A stretch of 64,000 bases of DNA, taken from assembly GCF_029870595.1 (NCBI RefSeq), contig NZ_JAPDIR010000004.1, positions 62,001 through 126,000 of the forward strand, written 5' to 3'. This document shows, in pieces, positions 25,356 through 35,353 of the stretch; within the stretch, counting starts at the first letter, position 1; every line of letters begins with the position of its first letter. A program made the position numbers and the translations under genes. Under the pieces are notes generated by a model. That model did no database searches and was not told the DNA's origin. It was given only the letters and a program-made list of their open reading frames with translations. This DNA comes from Sphingomonas sp. CBMAI 2297. GTDB lineage: Bacteria > Pseudomonadota > Alphaproteobacteria > Sphingomonadales > Sphingomonadaceae.

Positions 25356-26582
25356 GTGACAGGCTTCAAGCTGACCCCGCTCCGCTGGCGCGCCATCGGC
25401 ATCGTCCTTGTCCTGCTTCTGGTCATATTCGCGGCATGGCGGTGGAACGCGTCCCGCGAAGGCGCGCCGGGCGGGCGGCACCGCGGCGGCGCGGGCCAGC
25501 CGATCACGGTGGGCGTCGCCCATGTCGGGCGGATCGACATGCCGATCCGCCTGGCCGCGATCGGCACCGTCCAGCCGCTGACCACCGCCACGGTGCGCAC
25601 CCAGATCGCCGGCACGCTGTTCAGCCTGCACTTCACCGAGGGGCAGATGGTGGCGAAGGGGCAGCTCATCGCCCAGATCGACCCGCGCCCGTACAAGCTC
25701 GCGCTCGCCCAGGCGCGCGCCAACCTCGCCCGCGACCTGGCCCAGCGCGACATGGCCGCGACCGACCTCAAGCGCTACCAGGGATTGCTGGCGCAGGATT
25801 CGATCGCGCGCCAGCAGGTCGAGACCCAGGCTGCGACGCTCAAGCAGCTGGACGGCACCATCGGCGCCGACCGCGCGGCGATCGGCACGGCCGCGCTCAA
25901 CCTCGCCTATACTTCGATCCGCGCGCCGGTGAGCGGGCGGATCGGCCTGCGCCAGGTCGATATCGGCAATTACGTGACGCCTTCGGACACGACGGGGCTG
26001 GCGGTGATCACCCAGATCGATCCGATCGACGTTACCTTCTCCCTGCCCCAGAACCAGATCGCGACGCTGCAGGCGCGGCTGGCGAGCGGCGGCGACATGC
26101 CCGTCAACGCCACCGATTCCACCGGCGCGTCCACGCTCGCCCAGGGCCGTTTCCTGACGCTCGACAACCAGATCGACCCGACCAGCGGCACGGTGAAGGC
26201 GAAGGCACGCTTCGGCAATGGGGGCGGCGCGCTCTTCCCGAGCCAGTTCGTCAACGTCTCGGCCGAGATCGGCACCGTACATCAGGGGCTCGCCGTGCCG
26301 GTCAATTCGGTGCGGCACGGCGCGAACGGCGATTTCGTCTTCGTGATCCAGCCCGATCGCACGGTGAAGCTCACGCTGGTGAAGCTGGGGCCGAGCGACG
26401 GCACCAACATCATCGTCGCCAGCGGGCTTCCGCAGGGCGCGATGGTGGTGACGGACGGGGCCGATACCCTGGATGACGGCGCCAGCGTCACGCTGCCGGG
26501 CAAGCAGGGCACCGGCGGCGGCAGGGGCGGCACGGGCCAGCCTGGCGGCGGGCACAGGCACCGGCACGGCGCGGGCCAGTGA
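25356..26582 (+). CDS. mdtA: RND efflux membrane fusion protein (MdtA-like)
   Basis: 408 residues. An N-terminal signal-anchor (AIGIVLVLLLVIFAAW) leads to a biotinyl-lipoyl half (TVRTQIAGTLFSLHFTEGQM), a coiled-coil hairpin around residues 110-160, the second lipoyl half (LAYTSIRAPVSGRIGLRQ), then beta-barrel and membrane-proximal domains. The Gly/Arg/His-rich C-terminus is odd. It links the inner-membrane RND pump to the outer-membrane channel. GTG 25356 starts the gene; its stop overlaps the GTG of the next gene. Substrates are not predictable from sequence. Confidence 0.85.
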   Translation: MTGFKLTPLRWRAIGIVLVLLLVIFAAWRWNASREGAPGGRHRGGAGQPITVGVAHVGRIDMPIRLAAIGTVQPLTTATVRTQIAGTLFSLHFTEGQMVAKGQLIAQIDPRPYKLALAQARANLARDLAQRDMAATDLKRYQGLLAQDSIARQQVETQAATLKQLDGTIGADRAAIGTAALNLAYTSIRAPVSGRIGLRQVDIGNYVTPSDTTGLAVITQIDPIDVTFSLPQNQIATLQARLASGGDMPVNATDSTGASTLAQGRFLTLDNQIDPTSGTVKAKARFGNGGGALFPSQFVNVSAEIGTVHQGLAVPVNSVRHGANGDFVFVIQPDRTVKLTLVKLGPSDGTNIIVASGLPQGAMVVTDGADTLDDGASVTLPGKQGTGGGRGGTGQPGGGHRHRHGAGQ

Positions 26583-29500
26583 GCGCGGACGAACAGCCCG
26601 GCCCGGTCGAGCGGGCGGGCCCCTGGCACGTCTTCATCCTGCGGCCGGTGGCGACCACGCTGCTGGCGGTGGCCGTGCTGCTCGCCGGGCTGGTCGCCTA
26701 TCGCGTGCTGCCGCTGTCCGCGCTGCCCGAAGTCGATTACCCGACGATCGAGGTGCGCACCCTCTATCCCGGCGCCAGCCCGGACGTGATGGCGCTCACG
26801 GTCACCAGCCCGCTCGAGCGCCAGTTCGGCCAGATGGCGGGCCTGGCGCGGATGTCGTCGCAATCCTCGGCCGGCGCTTCGGTGATCACGCTCCAGTTCA
26901 AGCTCGACCTGTCGCTCGACGTCGCCGAGCAGGAAGTGCAGGCGGCGATCAACGCGGCGGGCACCTTGCTCCCGTCGGACCTCCCCGCCCCGCCCATCTA
27001 CGCCAAGGTCAATCCCGCCGACGCGCCGATCGTGACGCTGGGCCTGACTTCGCGCACGCGAACCCTGGCCCAGATCGAGGATCTGGCCGACCAGCGCCTC
27101 GCCGCCAAGATCTCCCAGATGAGCGGCGTCGGCCTGGTGACGCTGTCGGGCGGCCAGCGGCCGGCGGTGCGCATCCAGGCCAATGTCCAGGCGCTGGCGT
27201 CGTACGGGCTCTCCACGGAGACGCTGCGCGCCGCGATCACCGCCGCGAACGCCAATGCCGCCAAGGGCAGCTTCGACGGACCCACCCGCTCCTGGTCGAT
27301 CGACGGCAACGACCAGCTCGGCACGGCGCAGGAATATCGCGACCTGATCGTCGCCTGGCGCAACAATGCGCCGGTCAAGCTGAGCGACGTGGCGAATGTA
27401 GTCGATTCGACCGAGAATGTGCGCCTCGCCGCCTGGATGAACCGCACGCCGGCGGTGATCGTCGACGTCCAGCGCCAGCCCGGCGCCAATGTGATCGCGA
27501 CGGTGGACGCGATCAAGGCGACGCTGCCCGCGCTCGAGGCCCAGCTTCCGCCCGACGTGCACGTGACCCTGCTCACCGATCGCACCGCCGGCATCCGCGC
27601 CTCGGTGGCGGACGTGCAGATTGAGCTCGCCTTCGCGGTCGTGCTGGTCACGCTGGCGATGTTCCTGTTCCTGGGCAGCCCGCGCGCCACCTTCGTCGCC
27701 AGCCTCGCCGTGCCGCTCTCGCTCGTCGGCGCCTTCGCCGCGATGTACCAGCTCGGCTATTCGATCAACAATCTGACGCTGATGGCGATGACGATCGCGG
27801 CGGGCTTCGTGGTCGACGACGCGATCGTCGTCATCGAGAACATCCAGCGCCATATCGAGGAAGGCGACACGCCGCTCCAGGCGGCGCTCAAGGGATCGGG
27901 CGAGATCGGCTTCACGATCGTTTCGCTCACCGTCAGCCTGATCGCGGCGCTGGTGCCGCTGCTGTTCATGGGCGACGTGGTCGGCCGGCTCTTCCGCGAG
28001 TTCGCCGTGACGCTGTCGGTGACGATCGTGATCTCGGCCGGCGTCGCGCTCACGCTGGTGCCGATGCTTTCGGGCCGCTGGCTGCGGCGCGAATCGGAGG
28101 AACATCTCATTGCCCCGGTCCGCTGGTCGCTCGCGACGTTCGACCGGGTGGCGCACGGCTATGCCCGCGGCCTCGCCTGGGTGCTGGAGCGCCAGCGGCT
28201 GGTGCTGCTGCTCTTCGCCGGCACGCTGGCGCTCACCGGGCTGCTCGCCTTCGCCATTCCGAAGGGGCTGTTCCCCGAACAGGATACCGGCCAGCTCCAG
28301 GCAGTGGTGGTCGGGCCGCAGGAAGCCTCGTTCGCGCGGATGCAGGCGATCCAGACCCAGGTGGCCGACGCGGTGCTGCGCGATCCCGACGTGGACAGCC
28401 TGAGCGGCAATGTCGGCGTGGACGGCGTCAACCCCTCGCTCAACCAGGGGCGGATGCTGATCAACCTGAAGCCCCAGTCCGAGCGCGGCAGCCAGGCCGC
28501 GCTGCTCGACCGGCTGGCGGAGCGCGTCCATGGCATCCCCGGCGTCCAGGTCTATTTCCGCCCGGTCCAGGATCTCACCATCGATTCTGAGGGCGGGCCG
28601 ACGCGCTATCGCTTCGCGCTGCAGGGCGCGAACCAGGCGCAGGTCAACCAATGGGCGCAGCGGCTGACCGCGGCGCTGCGCCGCGAGCCCGCGCTCGCCA
28701 ACGTCACGTCCGACGTGCTCGACCAGGGTCGGGCCGTGACGGTGACGATCGATCGCGAGAGCGCCGGGCGGCTGGGCATCAGCGCCTCGACGATCGACAG
28801 CGCGCTCTACGACGCGTTCGGCCAGCGCATCGTCTCGACGATCTTCACCGCCGCCAGCCAGTATCGGGTGATCCTGGAGAGCCAGCCCGGCATGCTCACC
28901 TCGCCGGACGCGCTGAACAGCCTCTATGTCCCCACCTCGAGCGGCACCTCGGTCCCGCTCGGCACGGTGGCGCGGTTCGACAAGGGCACCGCGCCGCTCC
29001 TCATCACGCGGGTCGGCCAGTTTCCCGCCGCGACGATCGGCTTCGATCCGGCGCCGGGCGTCTCGCTGGGCGCCGCGGTGGACGCCGTGGCGCGGGTGGA
29101 GGCGAAGATCCGCGTGCCCGCGTCGCTCGACACCCATTTCCAGGGCGCGGCGGAAGCGTTCCGCAGCTCGCTCGGCAACGAGTTCTGGCTGATCCTCGCC
29201 GCGGTGGTGATCGTCTATATCGTGCTGGGCGTGCTCTATGAGAGCTTCATCCACCCGCTCACCATCCTCTCCACCCTGCCCGCCGCCGCGGTGGGAGCGC
29301 TGCTCGCGCTGATCCTGTCGGGCGAGGGGCTGGGCGTGATCGGGATCATCGGCATCGTGCTGCTGATCGGCATCGTCAAGAAGAACGCGATCATGATGAT
29401 CGACTTCGCGATCCGGGCCCAGCGCGAGGAAGGAATGGAGGCCGATGCCGCGATCCGCCAGGCGGCGCGGCTGCGCTTCCGCCCGATCCTGATGACCACC

Positions 29501-29713
29501 TTCGCCGCCCTGTTCGCCGCGCTGCCGATGATCTTCGGATCGGGCATGGGCTCCGAGCTGCGCCAGCCGCTCGGCCTCGCCATCGCGGGCGGGCTGATCG
29601 TCAGCCAGCTGCTCACCCTGTTCACCACGCCGGTGATCTTCCTGGCGTTCGAGCGGCTGGGTGCCCGCTTCGGCCGGGCCGGGCCGCCCGCGGAAGCACC
29701 GGCGGCGGCATGA
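26579..29713 (+). CDS. mdtB: RND multidrug transporter subunit (MdtB-like)
   Basis: 1044 residues with the twelve-helix RND layout: an N-terminal helix (FILRPVATTLLAVAVLLAG), a large porter domain (residues about 40-330), helices with the proton-relay GFVVDDAIVVIENI in TM4, a second porter domain and a C-terminal helix bundle. FPEQDTGQLQAVV and GPTRYRFALQG are typical of the MdtB/MdtC group, whose pumps work as B2C heterotrimers. GTG 26579 overlaps the mdtA stop; the stop overlaps the mdtC ATG (ATGA). It pumps hydrophobic compounds out using the proton gradient. Confidence 0.9.
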   Translation: MSADEQPGPVERAGPWHVFILRPVATTLLAVAVLLAGLVAYRVLPLSALPEVDYPTIEVRTLYPGASPDVMALTVTSPLERQFGQMAGLARMSSQSSAGASVITLQFKLDLSLDVAEQEVQAAINAAGTLLPSDLPAPPIYAKVNPADAPIVTLGLTSRTRTLAQIEDLADQRLAAKISQMSGVGLVTLSGGQRPAVRIQANVQALASYGLSTETLRAAITAANANAAKGSFDGPTRSWSIDGNDQLGTAQEYRDLIVAWRNNAPVKLSDVANVVDSTENVRLAAWMNRTPAVIVDVQRQPGANVIATVDAIKATLPALEAQLPPDVHVTLLTDRTAGIRASVADVQIELAFAVVLVTLAMFLFLGSPRATFVASLAVPLSLVGAFAAMYQLGYSINNLTLMAMTIAAGFVVDDAIVVIENIQRHIEEGDTPLQAALKGSGEIGFTIVSLTVSLIAALVPLLFMGDVVGRLFREFAVTLSVTIVISAGVALTLVPMLSGRWLRRESEEHLIAPVRWSLATFDRVAHGYARGLAWVLERQRLVLLLFAGTLALTGLLAFAIPKGLFPEQDTGQLQAVVVGPQEASFARMQAIQTQVADAVLRDPDVDSLSGNVGVDGVNPSLNQGRMLINLKPQSERGSQAALLDRLAERVHGIPGVQVYFRPVQDLTIDSEGGPTRYRFALQGANQAQVNQWAQRLTAALRREPALANVTSDVLDQGRAVTVTIDRESAGRLGISASTIDSALYDAFGQRIVSTIFTAASQYRVILESQPGMLTSPDALNSLYVPTSSGTSVPLGTVARFDKGTAPLLITRVGQFPAATIGFDPAPGVSLGAAVDAVARVEAKIRVPASLDTHFQGAAEAFRSSLGNEFWLILAAVVIVYIVLGVLYESFIHPLTILSTLPAAAVGALLALILSGEGLGVIGIIGIVLLIGIVKKNAIMMIDFAIRAQREEGMEADAAIRQAARLRFRPILMTTFAALFAALPMIFGSGMGSELRQPLGLAIAGGLIVSQLLTLFTTPVIFLAFERLGARFGRAGPPAEAPAAA

Positions 29714-32700
29714 ACCTCTCCGCCCCCTTCATCCGCCGGCCGGTCGGCACGCTGCTGCTGACGCTCGGGCTGATGCTGGCCGGGGTGGCGGCGACGCTTT
29801 CAATCCCGGTATCGCCCCTGCCGCAGATCGACCTGCCGACGATCAGCGTCACCGCGACGCTGAACGGCGCCAGCCCGTCGAACATGGCCTCCAGCGTCGC
29901 CGCGCCCCTGGAGAAGCGGCTGGGCACGATCGCGGGGGTGACGCAGATGACATCCGCCTCGTCCACCGGATCGACGCGGATCACGCTGCAATTCGACCTG
30001 AGCCGCGACATCGACGGTGCCGCGCGCGACGTGCAGGCGGCGATCAACGCGGCCCGCGCCGACCTGCCGGCGACGCTGCGCACCAACCCCACCTATCGCA
30101 AGGTCAATCCCGCCGACGCGCCGATCATGATCCTGGCGCTCACGTCGGACCGGCGCAGCCCCGCCGAGATCTTCGACACCGTCTCCGCCATCGTGCAGCA
30201 GCGCCTGCTCCAGGTGGAGGGCGTGGGCGATGTCGAGCTGGGCGGCGCGGCGCTCCCCTCTGTGCGGGTCGACGTCAATCCGCTCGCCGTGGCCCGCTAC
30301 GGCATCCCGCTCGAGGACGTGCGCGCGGCCCTGTCCGCCAGCGCCGCCAATCGCCCGCGCGGCCTGATCGAGGGATCGGGGCTGGCCTGGCAGATCTATG
30401 CCGACACGCCGGGCGTGCGCGCCGAGGATTTCCGCGACCTGCCCATCGCCAGCCGCAGCGGGACGCTGGTGCGGCTCCAGGACATCGCCAATGTCCATGA
30501 CGGGCCCGAGGACGTGCGCACCATGGGCCTGTTCAACGGCCAGCGCGCCGTCATGGTGGTGATCACCCGCCAGCCGGGCGCCAACATCGTGGCGACCGTG
30601 AACGCCGTGAAGGCGGCCCTGCCCCGGCTCCAGGCGTCGATCCCCGCCGATGTGAAGCTCCATCTCGCCAGCGACCGCACCACCACGATCCGCGCCTCGT
30701 TGCGCGAAGTGGAGATCACCCTGCTGATCGCCACGCTGCTGGTGGTGGGGGTGGTGAGCCTGTTCCTGCGCTCGCTGCGCGCCACGCTGGTGCCCGCCAT
30801 GGCCGTGCTCACCTCGCTGCTCGGCACGGTGGCGGTGATCTACATGCTGGGCTTCTCGCTCAACAACCTCTCGCTGATGGCGCTCACCGTGGCGACCGGC
30901 TTCGTCGTCGACGACGCCATCGTGGTGGTGGAGAACATCGCCCGCCATATCGAGCGCGGGATGAAGCCGGTGCAGGCCGCGCTCACCGGCGCGCGCGAAG
31001 TGGGTTTCACCGTGCTCTCGATCTCGGCGAGCCTGATCGCGGTGTTCATCCCGCTGCTGTTCATGGGCGGCGTGGTCGGGCGGCTGTTCCGCGAGTTCGC
31101 GGTGACCATGTCGGTGGCGGTCGCGATCAGCCTGGTGATCTCGCTCACCGCCACGCCGATGCTCGCCGCGCTAGTGCTGCGCCGCGAGGAACGCACGCCC
31201 CGCTTCGCGCAATGGTTCGAGCGCGGCTTCGAGCATGTGCGCGCACGCTATTCCCACGGGCTCGACCGCGCCCTCGCGCATCGCGGCATCACGCTGGCGC
31301 TGCTCGCCGCGACGGTCGCGCTCAACGTTGCGCTGATCGTCCAGGCGCCCAAGGGCCTGTTCCCCGAACAGGATACCGGCTCGCTGATGGGCGGCGTGCA
31401 TGTCGACCAGAGCATGTCGTTCAGCGCGGTGCAGTCCCGGCTGATCCAGATCGTCGGGATGGTGAAGCGCGATCCCGCGGTGGCCGATGTCGTGGCCTTT
31501 ACCGGCGGCTCGCGCACGGGCGGCGCGTTCCTGTTCATCATGCTGAAGCAGGGCAAGCGCGATCCCGCCCGCACGGTGATCAACCGGCTGCGCCCCCAGC
31601 TCGGCCGGGTCACCGGCGTCACCGCCTTCCTCAACCCGGTGCAGGACCTGCAGACCGGCGGCCGCAGCGCCAACAGCAGCTATCAATATACACTCCAGGC
31701 CAACGACCCCGTCACGCTGCGCGCGGCCGGCACCAAGCTGGTGGAGCTGATGAAGCGCGAGCCCCAGACCTTCACCGATGTCGATATCGACCAGCAGGAC
31801 GGCGGCTCCGAGACCTATCTCACGGTCGACCGCGTCGCCGCGGCACGGCTGGGGATCACCAACCAGGCGATCGACAACGCCCTGTACGATGCCTTTGGCC
31901 AGCGCCAGGCAGTGACGCTCTATTCGGGGCTCAACCAATATCATGTCGTGCTGGGCGTCGCGCCCGAATTCAGCACCTCGCCCGAGGCATTGAACGGCAC
32001 CTATGTTCCCGCCGGCGCGGGCAGCGCGGCGGCGGCGGCGGGCTCCGTGCCGGTGTCGACCACGGGCGCGGGCCGCGATGCCTCGACGGGCAATGCAGTG
32101 AACACCACGCCCGCCACGATCGTGCCGATCTCCACCATCGCGCGCTGGCAGAACAACTCGACCCCGGCGATCGTGAACCATCAGGGCGGCGAGCCCTCGG
32201 CCACCGTCTCGTTCAACCTGCCGAACGGCGTCACGCTCGGCCAGGCGGCGGCGCGGCTGATCGCGATCCAGCGCGGCGCCGGGCTGCCCGCCACCGTGCA
32301 TGGCGGCTTCGCCGGCAATGCCCAGCTGCTCCAGCAATCCATGGGATCGATGCCGCTGCTGATCCTCGCCGCGCTGGTCGCCATCTATCTGGTGCTCGGC
32401 ATCCTCTACGAAAGCGCGATCCACCCGATCACCATCCTCTCGACCATCCCCTCGGCCGGCGTCGGCGCGGTGGTGGCGCTGATGCTGGCGGGAATGCAGC
32501 TCGACGTGATCGGGCTGATCGCGATCATCCTGCTGATCGGTATCGTCAAGAAGAACGCGATCCTGATCATCGACTTCGCGCTGGACGCCGAGCGCGGGCG
32601 CGGCCTCGCTCCGGTCGACGCCATCCGCGAGGCGGCGCTGCAGCGCTTCCGCCCGATCGTGATGACCACCCTCGCGGCGGCGCTGGGCGCGCTGCCGCTG

Positions 32701-32901
32701 GCGATCGGCTTCGGCGAGGGCGCGGAGATGCGCCAGCCGCTGGGCGTCGCCATCGTCGGCGGGCTGGTCGCCGCGCAATTCCTGACCCTGTTCACCACAC
32801 CGGTGGTGTTCCTCGCCCTCGACCGGTTCCGCCGCCGCAGCCCGCACGAGCGGCTGCTGGCACGGCACGACCCGGGCGACCCCGGACTGGAGCCCGCATG
32901 A
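29710..32901 (+). CDS. mdtC: RND multidrug transporter subunit (MdtC-like)
   Basis: 1063 residues. Same architecture as the preceding gene and clearly its paralogue: VATGFVVDDAIVVVENIARH (TM4 proton relay), LFPEQDTGSLMGGVHVDQ and a C-terminal GIVKKNAILIIDFALDAE. Residues about 765-800 carry an Ala/Gly/Ser/Thr-rich insertion (GSAAAAAGSVPVSTTGAG) not seen in MdtB. It should assemble with MdtB as the heteromeric pump. Four-base ATGA overlaps join it to both neighbours. Confidence 0.9.
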   Translation: MNLSAPFIRRPVGTLLLTLGLMLAGVAATLSIPVSPLPQIDLPTISVTATLNGASPSNMASSVAAPLEKRLGTIAGVTQMTSASSTGSTRITLQFDLSRDIDGAARDVQAAINAARADLPATLRTNPTYRKVNPADAPIMILALTSDRRSPAEIFDTVSAIVQQRLLQVEGVGDVELGGAALPSVRVDVNPLAVARYGIPLEDVRAALSASAANRPRGLIEGSGLAWQIYADTPGVRAEDFRDLPIASRSGTLVRLQDIANVHDGPEDVRTMGLFNGQRAVMVVITRQPGANIVATVNAVKAALPRLQASIPADVKLHLASDRTTTIRASLREVEITLLIATLLVVGVVSLFLRSLRATLVPAMAVLTSLLGTVAVIYMLGFSLNNLSLMALTVATGFVVDDAIVVVENIARHIERGMKPVQAALTGAREVGFTVLSISASLIAVFIPLLFMGGVVGRLFREFAVTMSVAVAISLVISLTATPMLAALVLRREERTPRFAQWFERGFEHVRARYSHGLDRALAHRGITLALLAATVALNVALIVQAPKGLFPEQDTGSLMGGVHVDQSMSFSAVQSRLIQIVGMVKRDPAVADVVAFTGGSRTGGAFLFIMLKQGKRDPARTVINRLRPQLGRVTGVTAFLNPVQDLQTGGRSANSSYQYTLQANDPVTLRAAGTKLVELMKREPQTFTDVDIDQQDGGSETYLTVDRVAAARLGITNQAIDNALYDAFGQRQAVTLYSGLNQYHVVLGVAPEFSTSPEALNGTYVPAGAGSAAAAAGSVPVSTTGAGRDASTGNAVNTTPATIVPISTIARWQNNSTPAIVNHQGGEPSATVSFNLPNGVTLGQAAARLIAIQRGAGLPATVHGGFAGNAQLLQQSMGSMPLLILAALVAIYLVLGILYESAIHPITILSTIPSAGVGAVVALMLAGMQLDVIGLIAIILLIGIVKKNAILIIDFALDAERGRGLAPVDAIREAALQRFRPIVMTTLAAALGALPLAIGFGEGAEMRQPLGVAIVGGLVAAQFLTLFTTPVVFLALDRFRRRSPHERLLARHDPGDPGLEPA

Positions 32902-34328
32902 CCCGAACCCGCCCCCTGCTCGCCCTGCCCGCGCTCGCCGCGACGCTGCTCTCCGGGTGCAACCTGGCGCCGCCCTACGCGCGGCCGAGCACCGCCACCG
33001 TCCCGGCGAGCTTCAAGGAAGCGCCGGGATGGCGCCCCGCCACCCCTTCGGATGCCATGGCCAAGGGCGAATGGTGGACGATGTTCGGCGATCCCGTGCT
33101 CGACGATCTCGAGCGGCGGGTGATCGTCTCCAACCAGAATCTCGCCGCGGCCAAGGCCACCTATGACGCGGCCCGGGCGCTGGTGCGCGAGCAGCGTGCC
33201 GCCGCGCTCCCCACGGTCAGCCTGCAGGCCAATGCGAACGACAGCGGGGGGCTGGCGGCGAACAGCAGCATCAAGCCCGCGGGCTCGATCCAGCTCGGGC
33301 TGCAAGCGAGCTGGGAGCCCGATCTGTGGGGCAAGATCGGCAACACCGTGTCGCAGGCCCGGGCGCAGGCACAGGGGAGCGAGGCCGATCTCGCCAACGC
33401 CACGCTGTCGGCCCAGGCCGAGCTGGCGCTCGACTATGTCCAGCTGCGCGGGATCGAAGCCCAGAAAGTCGCGCTCGACGCGACGGTGGTGGATTATGAG
33501 CGCGCGCTCACCATCACCACCAATCTCTACAATGCCGGCGTATCGGCGCGCGCGGACGTGCTCCAGGCGGAGACCGCCCTGCGCAACGCGCGCGGCGATG
33601 CCGCCGACCTGATCCGCCAGCGCGCGCTGCTCGAACATGCGATCGCGGTGCTGGTGGGCGAGAATCCCTCCACCTTCTCGATCGCGCCCGCCGCGACCTG
33701 GAACCGCGCGGTGCCCGAAGTGCCCGCGATCCTGCCCGGCGAGCTGATCGAGCGCAGGCCCGACATCGCCTCGGCCGAGCGCGGCGTGGCGGCGGCCAAT
33801 GCCAATATCGGCGTCCAGCGCGCCGCCTTCTTCCCCACGATCGGGCTCACCGGCCAGATCGGGCAGCAATCCTCCGCGCTCGGCGCATTGTTCGGAGTGG
33901 CGAGCAGCGCCTGGTCGCTGGGGCTCACCGGCGCGCTGACCTTGCTCGATTTCGGCGCGCGCACGGCCAAGGTCGATCAGGCGCGCGCGCAATATGCCCA
34001 GACGGTGGCGGCGTATCGCCAGGCCGTGCTCACGGCCTTTCAGCAGGTGGAGGATCAGCTCGCCGCCGTGCGCGTGCTCGATACCGTCGCGACCGAGCGC
34101 GCGGCGGCCGCCACCGCCGCCAATGCGGCCGAGCGGATCGCGCGCAACCAATATGGGGCGGGCACGGTCGCCTATTCGAGCGTGATCGTGGCACAGAACA
34201 CCGCGCTGGCGGCGCGCAACACCGATATCCTCGCCGTGGTCAACCGGCAGGTTGCCGCCGTCTCGCTGGTCCAGGCGATCGGCGGCGGCTGGCATGCGCC
34301 CGATCCGCGCACGCCGCTGCCCCGCTGA
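32898..34328 (+). CDS. Outer-membrane efflux lipoprotein (NodT/OprM family)
   Basis: 476 residues. The signal peptide ends in a lipobox (ALAATLLSGCNLAPPYARP), so the protein should be lipid-anchored. The body has two OEP repeats with long helices (LAAAKATYDAARALVREQR, NVSQARAQAQG) and the typical GVSARADVLQAETAL and ERRPDIASAERGVAAANANIG. It forms the trimeric outer-membrane duct of the pump. ATG 32898 overlaps the mdtC stop; frames further upstream are shadow. It is followed by a hairpin at 34329-34359. Confidence 0.9.
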   Translation: MTRTRPLLALPALAATLLSGCNLAPPYARPSTATVPASFKEAPGWRPATPSDAMAKGEWWTMFGDPVLDDLERRVIVSNQNLAAAKATYDAARALVREQRAAALPTVSLQANANDSGGLAANSSIKPAGSIQLGLQASWEPDLWGKIGNTVSQARAQAQGSEADLANATLSAQAELALDYVQLRGIEAQKVALDATVVDYERALTITTNLYNAGVSARADVLQAETALRNARGDAADLIRQRALLEHAIAVLVGENPSTFSIAPAATWNRAVPEVPAILPGELIERRPDIASAERGVAAANANIGVQRAAFFPTIGLTGQIGQQSSALGALFGVASSAWSLGLTGALTLLDFGARTAKVDQARAQYAQTVAAYRQAVLTAFQQVEDQLAAVRVLDTVATERAAAATAANAAERIARNQYGAGTVAYSSVIVAQNTALAARNTDILAVVNRQVAAVSLVQAIGGGWHAPDPRTPLPR

Positions 34329-34359
34329 CCGCACCCTCGCCGGCACGGCAAGGGTGCGG
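34329..34359. terminator. Hairpin between the efflux operon and the META gene
   Basis: CCGCACCCT (34329-34337) pairs with AGGGTGCGG (34351-34359), a perfect 9-bp stem with a 13-base loop. It lies between convergent genes, so it could serve both. There is no T-tract, which weakens the call. Confidence 0.45.
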
Positions 34360-34367
34360 GCCGTGGC

Positions 34368-35099
34368 TTACCGGCGCTTGACCACGCGCTGCTCGACCAC
34401 CTGATCGAGGGTCCAGCGAATGGAAGAGGCATCCGCCGGCGGATTGGCGATCTTCTCCTCGATGATCCGGATGCGATATTCGATCCCCGGCTGCGGCTCG
34501 AAGCCGACAATGCCGCCATAATGGAGCTGCCAGGGATCGCTTTCCTTGGTGCGCACCTGGAGGCAGGTCATCGGCGCGACGCCGGTGCACGGCCTGGTCT
34601 CGGCCGAGACGTAGATGAACTTGCGCAGCGCGTTCGCGGCGGGCTTGTGCGCGGCGCGATAGGTCAGGGTGGCGCCGTTCGCGGTCCGCAGCACGAGGCG
34701 GTTGCCATCGATCCGGTAGGAACGGACCGCGGCGAGGCTGGCGACATAGGCGCGCTCGGTCGCCATTGCCGGCTCGGGGCAGGCCATGAGCGTGCTCGCG
34801 AACTGGCCCTTGCCGTCGCCGAGCCGGATCGTCCGCCCCTTCACCCGATAGGCGCCGCCGGCGCGATTGCATCCCGTGTCCGCGGAGAAGCTGTGGCGGC
34901 CGGCGTCGAAATCGAGCCGGAGCGGCCTGCCCTCCGGCAGCTTGCGGCCGCTCCAGGCCACGAGGTCCCAGTGATGCGCGGCCAGGGCGGCCGTCCCGGT
35001 GCGCTGCGGCGCGGGTGCCGCCACTGCGGCGGTCGCGCCGGCAGAGGCCAGGGCAAGGAGACCAATCGCGGCCCGACCGGCCGGATGCGAGAAAATCAT
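34368..35099 (-). CDS. META domain protein with C-terminal DUF4377
   Basis: 243 residues. A signal peptide (GLLALASAGATAAVAAPA) is followed by a META domain (HHWDLVAWSGRKL, FSADTGCNRAGGAYRV, LMACPEPAMATERAYVASL), as in HslJ-like proteins. After that comes a DUF4377-like domain (FIYVSAETRPCTGVAPMTCL, GIVGFEPQPGIEYRIRI). It is envelope-located, probably periplasmic; its role is uncertain, although HslJ is tied to novobiocin resistance. ATG 35099 was chosen because the signal peptide starts there. It converges with the efflux operon. Confidence 0.75.
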   Translation of the reverse strand: MIFSHPAGRAAIGLLALASAGATAAVAAPAPQRTGTAALAAHHWDLVAWSGRKLPEGRPLRLDFDAGRHSFSADTGCNRAGGAYRVKGRTIRLGDGKGQFASTLMACPEPAMATERAYVASLAAVRSYRIDGNRLVLRTANGATLTYRAAHKPAANALRKFIYVSAETRPCTGVAPMTCLQVRTKESDPWQLHYGGIVGFEPQPGIEYRIRIIEEKIANPPADASSIRWTLDQVVEQRVVKRR

Positions 35100-35353
35100 G
35101 TCAAACTCCCGTTGATACTGGCGCCGCCTGTGGACGCGGCGGAATGAACGAGACGTGTCCCCGCCGTTGCCGGCCTGAAAGGAGCGGCGCCCCGCCAGGG
35201 CCCGGATCAGCCGGTGGTGACGGCGCGATCCTATGCCAGGCCGGCGCGATTGACGAGCGGCGCCGGCTTCCCAATGATCGGACTCGTTCAGGCGCATCGA
35301 TCAACGATGGCCGCAGCATGGGCGCGGGCCGGCACCATCGGCGCGCGGAGAGG

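Noticed and set aside
26282..29254. A long minus-strand reading frame opposite the RND pump genes
   Set aside because: Antisense of strongly supported mdtA/mdtB; charged low-diversity composition typical of high-GC shadows.
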